Source: JAJNBA01 sp035512775 (GTDB lineage: Bacteria > Actinomycetota > UBA4738 > HRBIN12). Taken from it: a stretch of 43,571 nt of DNA. The position numbers and the translations under genes are program-made. Positions 9,545-16,196 of this stretch are shown piece after piece. Below the pieces are notes generated by a model that was not told the origin of the DNA, searched no databases, and was given only the letters and a program-made list of their open reading frames with translations. The first letter of the stretch is position 1, and every line of letters starts with the position of its first letter. The stretch spans positions 1-43,571 of the forward strand of contig DATKDI010000073.1 of assembly GCA_035512775.1 (NCBI GenBank). The letters are read 5' to 3'.

Positions 9545-9780
9545 GACTCCGCTCCGAGGGGAATGATGCCGCTCGGGTTCGACGGGACCCTCGAGGCGAT
9601 CAACAGGCCGGCGATCGCGAACGCGGCTGCGAGCAGCAGCCCCCACCCGCGGAACCCGAAGACAGCCTCGGGCGGGGGTGTACCGAGACCGAGCACCAAG
9701 AACACGATCGCCGGCACCATGAACGCGACGGTCAGCGCGGCGAGGGACCAGGCGAGCCGGGTGGCGTTCCTACCGGTCAT
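9541..9780 (-). CDS. Collapsed histidine-kinase remnant, 79 residues
   Basis: The protein starts like the operon's kinases: RNATRLAWSLAALT, a second hydrophobic segment, and IASRVPSNPSG, which equals the paralogues' first 70 residues (LIASRHPRNSIG in kinase 4). It then ends at once with IIPLGAES. That tail resembles the extreme C-termini of the paralogues (SGVVPTE, RGSVPLS). The simplest reading is an in-frame deletion of about 600 codons that kept both ends, including the GTGA overlap that feeds kinase 4. It may still act as a leader for translational coupling. The start is uncertain: ATG 9780 is preferred and ATG 9789 is possible; neither has a clear ribosome binding site. Confidence 0.6.
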   Translation of the reverse strand: MTGRNATRLAWSLAALTVAFMVPAIVFLVLGLGTPPPEAVFGFRGWGLLLAAAFAIAGLLIASRVPSNPSGIIPLGAES

Positions 9781-9860
9781 GTCGCGCATCGTCCCATCGC
9801 GGGCGGCCGGCTCCAAGGGCGTCGACCTGCGGTTCCCGGTGCGAGAACACCCGGGCCGGA

Positions 9861-9876
9861 GGTGTGCTGGCACCCC
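9861..9876. repeat. Imperfect palindrome similar to 611-626
   Basis: The core GTGCTGGCAC is shared with the palindrome before the receiver gene. Here one arm carries one mismatch. It lies between the divergent kinase operon and the UspA gene, about 80 bases from each start, so it could serve either. Confidence 0.35.
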
Positions 9877-9923
9877 GCCGAAGTCGGCATGCACGCGCCG
9901 TCGTCGGGCTCCGGTGGGCGGCG

Positions 9924-9929
9924 TAGCGT
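9924..9929 (+). promoter_or_regulatory. Probable -10 box of the UspA gene
   Basis: TAGCGT fits the actinobacterial TANNNT pattern and would start the transcript about 22 bases before the ATG, leaving room for the ribosome binding site GAAGGAGG (9943-9950). No good -35 box is visible. Confidence 0.4.
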
Positions 9930-9957
9930 CGGGACGACGAACGAAGGAGGCCCTCAG

Positions 9958-10365
9958 ATGACGACGATCCTGGTGGGAACCGACACCTCGGCGGCCGCGG
10001 ATCTCGCGGTGGAGGACGCGGCGCGACTCGCTCGCGACCGCGGGGCCGAGCTCCTGGTCCTGTACGTGAAGTCCGAAGGTGACGTCCGGGCGGTCGTCGA
10101 CCCCGACCGCGCGGCCGATCCCCGGTCGCACCTGCGTCGCCTCGCCGCGAGGTTCCCGGGTCTCGCGATCACGACCCGGATCGAGGACGGCGACGCTGCG
10201 ACTCGGATCGTGGACGTGGCCGAGGAGATCAGGGCGGACACGATCGTGCTCGGGAACCGCGGCACGCGCGGATCGCGATGGCGCGTGCGCGAGACGGTCC
10301 CGAACCTCGTGCTCCGGCACGCTCCCTGCAGCGTCTACATCGTCGACACGCGGCGGGCACAGTAG
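9958..10365 (+). CDS. Single-domain universal stress protein (UspA family)
   Basis: This 135-residue protein has the Usp fold pattern: TTILVGTDTS at the N-terminus, LLVLYVKS in the second strand, TIVLGNRGTRG near the end and a final APCSVYIVDT strand. ATP-binding members carry G-x2-G-x9-G-(S/T). Here the first part (GNRG) is present but Glu-Thr replaces Gly-Ser (RETVPN), so nucleotide binding may be weak or lost. The start is well supported by GAAGGAGG seven bases upstream. It is divergent from the kinase operon and convergent with the NarL-type regulator, with 11 bases between stops. Usp domains recur in two fusions nearby, suggesting a shared stress theme. Confidence 0.85.
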   Translation: MTTILVGTDTSAAADLAVEDAARLARDRGAELLVLYVKSEGDVRAVVDPDRAADPRSHLRRLAARFPGLAITTRIEDGDAATRIVDVAEEIRADTIVLGNRGTRGSRWRVRETVPNLVLRHAPCSVYIVDTRRAQ

Positions 10366-10376
10366 CGATGGGAACG

Positions 10377-11042
10377 CTAGGTCTGATCGCGCAAGAAGGC
10401 GAGCACCGCCATCACACGACGGTGCACGTCGGGCTCTTCGGTCAGACCCAGCTTGTGGAACAGCGAGTTGATGTGCTTCTCCACCGCCCGCTCGGTGAGG
10501 AAGAGCGACTTCGCGATCGCTGCGTTGTTCTGCCCCTGCGCCATATGGCCGAGCACCTCGCGCTCCCGATCGGTCAGACGAGCGAGCGGCGAGTGGGCGA
10601 GGTGCTCTTTGGCGGCGACGAGCGCCTCGACGATCTTCGGGTCGAGGACGCTGCCGCCCCTAGCGACCTCAGTCAGGGCACGCACGAGCTCCTCGACGTC
10701 GGCCACGCGTTCCTTCAACAGGTAGCCGAGGCCGGCCGCACCGTCTTTCAGCAGGTCGTACGCGTACTCCTCCTCCGCGAACTGCGAGAGCACGACGACG
10801 CCGATCTCGGGATGCGACGCCCGGATCTGCTTCGCGCCCCGGATACCCTCATCGGTCCCGCTCGGTGGCATCCTGATGTCGGTCAGAACGGCGTCGGGTC
10901 CGTGGTCTTCGACCGCGGAGAGCAGCTCATCGAGGCTGGATGCGATGCTGACGATCTTGACCTCCTCGGCGGTGGCGAGGAGGGCGGCGGTGCCTTCTCG
11001 CACGAGGTAGTTATCCTCGGCGAAGACCACCCGCAGCGGCAT
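10377..11042 (-). CDS. NarL/LuxR-type response regulator
   Basis: This 221-residue regulator has a receiver domain (Asp55 in LTDIRMPP, Lys110 in YLLKERV) and a C-terminal LuxR helix-turn-helix (about 155-203: LTDREREVL, AIAKSLFLTERAVEKHI). It is the only classic DNA-binding regulator in the kinase region and therefore the best candidate partner of the HisKA_3 kinases. I chose ATG 11042 over the GTG at 11057. No ribosome binding site precedes it, but TACCAT lies six bases before the ATG, the pattern of a leaderless transcript. It is divergent from the cyclase gene with only 50 bases between starts, so both probably share control. Confidence 0.9.
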   Translation of the reverse strand: MPLRVVFAEDNYLVREGTAALLATAEEVKIVSIASSLDELLSAVEDHGPDAVLTDIRMPPSGTDEGIRGAKQIRASHPEIGVVVLSQFAEEEYAYDLLKDGAAGLGYLLKERVADVEELVRALTEVARGGSVLDPKIVEALVAAKEHLAHSPLARLTDREREVLGHMAQGQNNAAIAKSLFLTERAVEKHINSLFHKLGLTEEPDVHRRVMAVLAFLRDQT

Positions 11043-11048
11043 GCGCGG

Positions 11049-11054
11049 ATGGTA
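11049..11054 (-). promoter_or_regulatory. -10 box of the NarL-type regulator (leaderless)
   Basis: On the minus strand TACCAT is followed by six bases and the ATG. This spacing puts the transcript start at or next to the start codon, which explains the missing ribosome binding site. Confidence 0.5.
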
Positions 11055-11092
11055 CACGCGAGGGATGTGCAGAGGTCTCAGGAGGCGGTTGC

Positions 11093-12379
11093 GTGACGAT
11101 CCGGGTGGTGCTCGGCGAGGACAACGTCTTGGTGCGCGAAGGCGTGCGGGCGCTGTTGAACTCCTATGAAGACATCGAGGTCGTCGAGGTGGCCGAAGAC
11201 GCGCCGACCCTTCTTGCGACGGCCGCGGAGCACAGCCCCGACGTCGTCGTGACCGACATCAAGATGCCGCCGTCCTTCCAGCTCGAGGGGATCGACTGCG
11301 CACACGCGATCCGCGAGCGCCTTCCGGACACGGGCGTCGTGGTCCTGTCCGCGCACGACGACGAGGAGTACGCGATCGCGCTGCTCGGGAAGGGTCACAG
11401 TGGGCTCGCGTACCTCCTGAAGGACCGGATCGCGCAGGGCGACGAGCTGGCCCGCGCGATCCGGGAGGTGCAGAGCGGCGGGAGCGTCGTGGACCCGACC
11501 ATCGCCGAGCGTCTCTCGGGACGGGCCGAATCCCAGGAGGAAGACCGGATCGTCCTCGACATGATGGCGCAGGGTCTCGGCTACGAGGAGATGGCGGCCG
11601 CGCTCGGGATGACCCAGGAGGCCGTGGACGGGCGCGTCACGATGCTGTTCCGGCGGATGGCCGGTGACGGCGGAGCCGGCACCGGCTTGCTCGGCGAGTT
11701 CAAGAGGCTGCACGCGGCCGTCGTCGAGCAGTCGGCGACCGCCACGTCGCTCAAGTCCTACGTGCCGTCGCAGTTCGTGGACGCGCTGGCTCGCGGCGGG
11801 GACGCCGCGAGTCAGCGCGAGCTCGAGGTCACCGTGCTGTTCAGCGACATCCGGGGGTTCTCGACGATCGCCGAGCGGCTCACCGCTCGAGAGATCGGCG
11901 AGATCATCGGACGTCACCTCGGCGCGATGGCCGAGGTGATCTCGGAGCACGGCGGCACGATCGACAAGTTCCAGGGCGACGCCGTGATGGCGGTCTTCGG
12001 CGCACCCGAGCCGTCCGAGGACCACGCGGAACGTGCGCTGCGATGCGCGCTCGCGATGCAGGATCGCCAGCGCGAGCTCAACTCGATCGGGTGGGGGACG
12101 CAGGCGGTCGACGGACTGCACGTGGGCATCGGTTTGAACACCGGGGTCGTCATGGCCGGTGCCATCGGCGGCGGCGGCCGACTCGAATACACCGTGATCG
12201 GGGATGCGGTCAACGTCGCGCAACGCCTGCAATCCGAAGCGGGAGGAGGCGAGGTCGTCGCCGCGGCCTCGACCGTTTCGGCAGCGCCCTCGGTTGCCGC
12301 CGAGCCGATCGGCCCCCGCCTGGTCAAGGGGCGCGAGGAGCCCGTGGAGGTCTTCCGGATCGTCGGGGCGGGCGCGTGA
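11093..12379 (+). CDS. Receiver-HTH-adenylate cyclase fusion
   Basis: Three parts can be read in these 428 residues. Residues 1-140 are a receiver domain (Asp55 in VTDIKMPP, YLLKDR). About 148-192 resemble a weak LuxR-type helix-turn-helix (MAQGLGYEEMAAALGMTQEAV). About 240-425 are a class III nucleotide cyclase. Both metal-binding Asp residues are present (Asp252 in FSDIRGF, Asp296 in FQGDAVMAVFG). So are the purine-selecting pair of adenylate cyclases (Lys292, Asp371) and the transition-state pair Asn374/Arg378 in GDAVNVAQRL. It should make cAMP under phosphorylation control. The GTG start has AGGAGG seven bases upstream. The end overlaps the next kinase by four bases (GTGA), making that kinase the likely activator. 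Whether the helix-turn-helix binds DNA is open. Confidence 0.9.
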   Translation: MTIRVVLGEDNVLVREGVRALLNSYEDIEVVEVAEDAPTLLATAAEHSPDVVVTDIKMPPSFQLEGIDCAHAIRERLPDTGVVVLSAHDDEEYAIALLGKGHSGLAYLLKDRIAQGDELARAIREVQSGGSVVDPTIAERLSGRAESQEEDRIVLDMMAQGLGYEEMAAALGMTQEAVDGRVTMLFRRMAGDGGAGTGLLGEFKRLHAAVVEQSATATSLKSYVPSQFVDALARGGDAASQRELEVTVLFSDIRGFSTIAERLTAREIGEIIGRHLGAMAEVISEHGGTIDKFQGDAVMAVFGAPEPSEDHAERALRCALAMQDRQRELNSIGWGTQAVDGLHVGIGLNTGVVMAGAIGGGGRLEYTVIGDAVNVAQRLQSEAGGGEVVAAASTVSAAPSVAAEPIGPRLVKGREEPVEVFRIVGAGA

Positions 12380-14445
12380 TCGCGGCGACCGAGTCGACCC
12401 GGACCGCCCGCTGGCCGTGGATCCTTATGTGCTGCTTCGGTGTGGCGGCGCTCGTCGCGCTCGTGCTGTCGGTCGCGAACCGGACCGGTGTCGCGGACGA
12501 CCTCCCGTTCGTGGTGGCGTTCGGGACGTTCGGGGTGGTGGGCGCGCTGATCGTCAGCCGCGCTCCCGGCAACCGGATCGGTTCGTTGTTCCTGTGGGCG
12601 CCTGTCGTGGCCGCCGCGGGGGGCCTCAGCTCGGAGTTCGTGACGTTCGTGTACGACCGGGGAGCCAGCGCGGGGGTGGGTCTCGCGGTGGCCGCCGTGG
12701 TGGCGGAGTCGGCGTGGATCGTGGGGATACTGCCTGCGCTGATCCTGTTGCCGCTGTTGTTCCCCGACGGTCGGCTCCCGTCGCAACGATGGCGTCCTCT
12801 CCTGTGGCTCACCTTCGTCACCCTTCTCGTCGTCTTCGTCGCGTTCATCGTGGGCTCACCGACGCTGACCGGATCCGCCGAGCGGACCCGGGTCCCGAAT
12901 CCCTTCTTCGTGCCGGCGATGTCCTCGACGACCGAGTTCGTCGAGGGCTTCTTCTTCTGGGTGTTTCTCGCGATCCTCGCAGCCTCGGTCATCTCGCTCG
13001 TCCTGCGGTTCCGCCGATCTCGAGGCGTGGAGCGGCAACAGATCAAGTGGTTCGCGCTCGCGGTCGTGTTCTTCCTCGCCGTGATCACGGCGACCGAGAT
13101 CCTGCTGGTGTTCGGGATCGAGAGCAGCCTGCTCGACACGGTGCTCGTCGCCCCCGCCTTCCTGTTCCTCCCCGCCAGCGTCGGCGTCGCCATCCTCAGG
13201 TACCGGCTCTACGACCTCGACGTCGTCGTGCGCAAGACCCTCCTGTACACGCTCCTGGTGGCCGTCGCCACCGCCGTGTACGTGGTCGTGGTCGTCGGCG
13301 CAGGAACCCTCGTCGGACGCGAGAGCCCGTTCCTCACGATGGTCGCGGCGGTGATCGTGGCGGTGGGCTTCCAGCCGGCACGGACGAGGCTCGCTCACGT
13401 GGCGAACCGGATCGTCTACGGGAGGCGCGCGACGCCGTACGAGGTGCTCACCGAGTTCTCCGAACGGGTGGGGACCTCATATGCGACCGAGGATGTCCTT
13501 CCGCGGATGGCGCAGGTCCTCGCGGATGGGACGGGAGCGGATGTCGCACGGATCTGGCTCCTGGTCGGGAACGAGTTCCGAGCCGCCGCAGCCTGGCCGG
13601 CGGACGCGCCGCCGGCGACGCCTGTGAGGGCCGGGCCCGGCGTGTTCGAAGTGGCCGGCGAGGCGGTGACGGAGGTTCGCGATCGAGGCGAGCTGCTCGG
13701 GGCGCTCTCCCTCCGGATGCCCGCGTCCGATCCGATGAGCCCGTCAAAGCAGAAGCTCGTGAGGGACCTCGCGGCGCAGGCGGGTCTCGTCCTGCGGAAC
13801 GTCCGGCTGGTCGAGGACGTGCGGGCCTCGCGTCAACGGCTGGTGGCGGCTCAGGACGAGGAGCGTCGGCGACTGGAGCGCAACATCCACGACGGCGCCC
13901 AGCAGCAGCTCGTGGCGCTCGCCGTCAAGGCTCGCCTCGCCCGTCAGCTGACGGAGCGCGATCCCGCGAAAGCCACGGAGATCCTCGGCCAGATCGAGGC
14001 GGAGACCCAGTCCGCGCTGGAGGACCTGAGGGATCTCGCCCGCGGCATCTACCCACCGCTGCTCGCCGATCGTGGCCTGGTCGCCGCCCTCGAGGCGCAG
14101 TCCCGCAAGGCCTCCATGCCCGTCAGCGTGGAGGCAGGTGCCGTGGGTCGCTACCCGGCCGACGTGGAGGCCACCGTCTACTTCTGCGCGCTCGAGGCGC
14201 TCCAGAACGTCGCCAAGTACGCCGGCGCGGATCGGACGGTGATCCGCCTGTCACAGTCGAACGGCAGCCTTGCGTTCGAGGTCGTGGACGAGGGTCGAGG
14301 TTTCGACCCGAACGGGGTCGCCACCGGCTCCGGTCTGCAGGGCATGGCCGACAGGCTGGCCGCCGTGGGAGGCTCTCTCGAGATCCGATCGGCACCCGGC
14401 AGTGGTACCACTGTGGCGGGTCGTGTGCCGGTCAGTGCTGGCTGA
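12376..14445 (+). CDS. Membrane sensor histidine kinase 5 (HisKA_3 type)
   Basis: From the GTG at 12376 this kinase has 689 residues and belongs to the same paralogous family as the minus-strand operon. It has about ten hydrophobic segments, YRLYDLDVVVRKT, NRIVYGRRATPYEV, a GAF-like region, His505 in ERNIHDGAQQQLVAL, N box EALQNVAKYA, and glycine boxes DEGRGFDP and GSGLQG. The start is chosen for the GTGA overlap with the cyclase gene; in-frame sequence further upstream belongs to the cyclase. The tight coupling suggests it phosphorylates the receiver domain of the cyclase, linking a membrane signal to cAMP. This pairing is inferred from position. Confidence 0.88.
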   Translation: MIAATESTRTARWPWILMCCFGVAALVALVLSVANRTGVADDLPFVVAFGTFGVVGALIVSRAPGNRIGSLFLWAPVVAAAGGLSSEFVTFVYDRGASAGVGLAVAAVVAESAWIVGILPALILLPLLFPDGRLPSQRWRPLLWLTFVTLLVVFVAFIVGSPTLTGSAERTRVPNPFFVPAMSSTTEFVEGFFFWVFLAILAASVISLVLRFRRSRGVERQQIKWFALAVVFFLAVITATEILLVFGIESSLLDTVLVAPAFLFLPASVGVAILRYRLYDLDVVVRKTLLYTLLVAVATAVYVVVVVGAGTLVGRESPFLTMVAAVIVAVGFQPARTRLAHVANRIVYGRRATPYEVLTEFSERVGTSYATEDVLPRMAQVLADGTGADVARIWLLVGNEFRAAAAWPADAPPATPVRAGPGVFEVAGEAVTEVRDRGELLGALSLRMPASDPMSPSKQKLVRDLAAQAGLVLRNVRLVEDVRASRQRLVAAQDEERRRLERNIHDGAQQQLVALAVKARLARQLTERDPAKATEILGQIEAETQSALEDLRDLARGIYPPLLADRGLVAALEAQSRKASMPVSVEAGAVGRYPADVEATVYFCALEALQNVAKYAGADRTVIRLSQSNGSLAFEVVDEGRGFDPNGVATGSGLQGMADRLAAVGGSLEIRSAPGSGTTVAGRVPVSAG

Positions 14446-14467
14446 TCTCTCGAGGGAGGGTCTGGAG

Positions 14468-15235
14468 ATGGGATCGGAGTACACGCCGCCTGCGCCCCGA
14501 GGTCGGATGATGGCCTTCCGCGTCGTCGGCTGGTTGCTCGGTGTGCTCACCATCCTGCCGTCGCTCGCCTTCATCCTGCTCTCGATGCTGTCGGACGATC
14601 CGGTGGAGCGGAGCCACCGCTTCCACTACTTCGGTGGTTTCGCCGGGCTCGCCCTGATCGGGGTGTTCTCGGTCATCATCGTGATGAAGCCCTCGTGGCT
14701 CGCCGCCTGGCACGTGCTCGTCGCGCAGGTGCTGGCGTGGTTGATCGGTGGGTTGATGGGCGGGGACCTGATCTCGGGGTTCTACATCACCGCGCTCGTC
14801 GGCCTCGTTCTCCTGGCGGTGCTGCACCCCGAGCCGCGATCGCTGTTCCGGCTTCCCGGCCGTCCGAGTATCCCTTTGATGATCTTCGGGCTGCTATGCA
14901 TGATCCCCGCCTGGATCTATGCCGTCACGTATGCGGAGCTGCAGCACGGCCCCGCGACCGACTCGCATGTGGAGCTCCATCACTGGTCGGGGGTCGCGGT
15001 TGCCGCGCTCGCGATCGCGGGAGCCGCGATCGCGACATCGCTCCGCGGATCCGGCTGGCAGGTCTCGGCCTCCGTGACCGCGATCGCGGCCGTCGCGTTC
15101 GGCATCGCCGGTCTGGCGTTCTCGGACCAGCCGGGCGCACCCGAGGTCGGGTGGTCGTGGCTCGCCGTGGCCGCCGGCGTCGGGTTCTGGCTCCTCGCTC
15201 GCATCGAATCGGCGCGGGAGGCATCGACCGGGTGA
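14468..15235 (+). CDS. Eight-helix membrane protein of unknown function
   Basis: I do not recognise this 255-residue protein. About eight hydrophobic helices are visible (roughly 18-42, 54-73, 75-97, 101-119, 133-152, 170-190, 198-217, 226-243). Two loops are rich in His: RSHRFHYF before helix 2 and DSHVELHHW before helix 6. These could bind haem or metal, but no established motif is met. It lies 22 bases after kinase 5 and overlaps the next small gene by four bases, so it is part of the operon that continues into the cupredoxin and Rieske proteins. A role in that redox module is only suggested by position. Confidence 0.75.
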   Translation: MGSEYTPPAPRGRMMAFRVVGWLLGVLTILPSLAFILLSMLSDDPVERSHRFHYFGGFAGLALIGVFSVIIVMKPSWLAAWHVLVAQVLAWLIGGLMGGDLISGFYITALVGLVLLAVLHPEPRSLFRLPGRPSIPLMIFGLLCMIPAWIYAVTYAELQHGPATDSHVELHHWSGVAVAALAIAGAAIATSLRGSGWQVSASVTAIAAVAFGIAGLAFSDQPGAPEVGWSWLAVAAGVGFWLLARIESAREASTG

Positions 15236-15402
15236 GGTCCCAAGGTCGTTCGTCGTTCCGCCGCTTCGAACGGTGGTTGGTCGGCATCTTCATGGCCATG
15301 CTGGTCTTCGTGCTCGAGCGACTCGTGATGCGTCAGATCAAGAAGAAGGAGCTTGCACGCTCGGAGTCCTCGGGGACGGCCGTCACGCTGGGGGAGGACT
15401 AG
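15232..15402 (+). CDS. Small single-helix membrane protein (56 residues)
   Basis: The protein has an arginine-rich start (RSQGRSSFRRFERW), one hydrophobic helix (WLVGIFMAMLVFVLERLVM) and a charged tail (KKKEL...). It begins with GTG whose TGA overlap with the previous gene (GTGA) supports both the start and the reality of the gene. The end is two bases before the next start. Function unknown; it may be an accessory subunit of the adjacent membrane proteins. Confidence 0.65.
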   Translation: MRSQGRSSFRRFERWLVGIFMAMLVFVLERLVMRQIKKKELARSESSGTAVTLGED

Positions 15403-15404
15403 TC

Positions 15405-16196
15405 GTGCATCGCTGGTGGGTCTTCCTCCACATCGCGGGGGCCTTCGGTTTCCTGATGGCGCACGGCGTCTCGGTCTATGTGACGCTTCGCCTCCCCAAG
15501 GAGCGAGAGCCCGCGCGTGTGAGCCAGTTGCTCGAGCTCTCAGCGTCCTCGGTCGGGTTCATGTGGAACTCGATCGGTGCGCTCCTCGTCGGCGGGATCG
15601 CCGCCGGCTTCACAGGACACTTCTGGGGTCAGGGGTGGATCTGGGCGGCGATCCTCGTCCTCGTCGTCGTCATGGCCGCGATGTACGCCATGGGAACCAC
15701 GTGGGCCAAACGGTTGCGGACGATCTCCGGCGCGATGGCGGGAGGAACGGAAGCGGTGTCGGGGGCTCAGTTCGAAGAGATCCTTCGATCGAAGCGCCCC
15801 TACACGATCGCGGCGATCGGGTTCGTCGGGCTGCTCGTGATCCTCTGGCTCATGATCTTCAAGCCGTCGCTCGGGTTCGGTGGGGTCGCCGAGTGCGTGC
15901 CGTCACCCGATGCCGCCGTCACGGTCTGCGCGTTCGACGACCAAGCCTTCGTGCCATCGTCGCTGACTGTGTCCGCCGGCGAGCCGATCGCAGTGGCCTT
16001 CGACAACGAGGACGAGGGCGTGCCGCACAACGTCGCGATCTACGAGGATGAGTCGGCGGCCCAGTCGCTGTTCGTCGGCGAGCTCGTCGAGGGACCGACG
16101 ACGGTGACCTACGATGTGCCGGCTCTCGAGCCCGGTGTGTACTACTTCCGCTGCGACGTCCATCCGCAGATGGACGGCACGTGGGAGGCCATCTAG
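15405..16196 (+). CDS. Membrane protein with C-terminal cupredoxin domain
   Basis: This 263-residue protein has an N-terminal part with four hydrophobic helices (about 4-25, 47-70, 78-97, 128-150; HIAGAF and AHGVSVYV are typical of DUF2269-like membrane proteins) and a C-terminal cupredoxin (about 160-263). The type-1 copper ligands are all readable: His208 (VPHN), Cys250, His253 and Met256 (FRCDVHPQM). It should be a membrane-anchored one-electron carrier. The GTG start has GGGGAGGA about seven bases upstream. Its TAG is followed directly by the ATG of the Rieske-reductase fusion with no gap, so the two are surely co-translated. Electron exchange between them is plausible, but the copper domain is probably outside the membrane and the reductase inside. 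Confidence 0.85.
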   Translation: MHRWWVFLHIAGAFGFLMAHGVSVYVTLRLPKEREPARVSQLLELSASSVGFMWNSIGALLVGGIAAGFTGHFWGQGWIWAAILVLVVVMAAMYAMGTTWAKRLRTISGAMAGGTEAVSGAQFEEILRSKRPYTIAAIGFVGLLVILWLMIFKPSLGFGGVAECVPSPDAAVTVCAFDDQAFVPSSLTVSAGEPIAVAFDNEDEGVPHNVAIYEDESAAQSLFVGELVEGPTTVTYDVPALEPGVYYFRCDVHPQMDGTWEAI

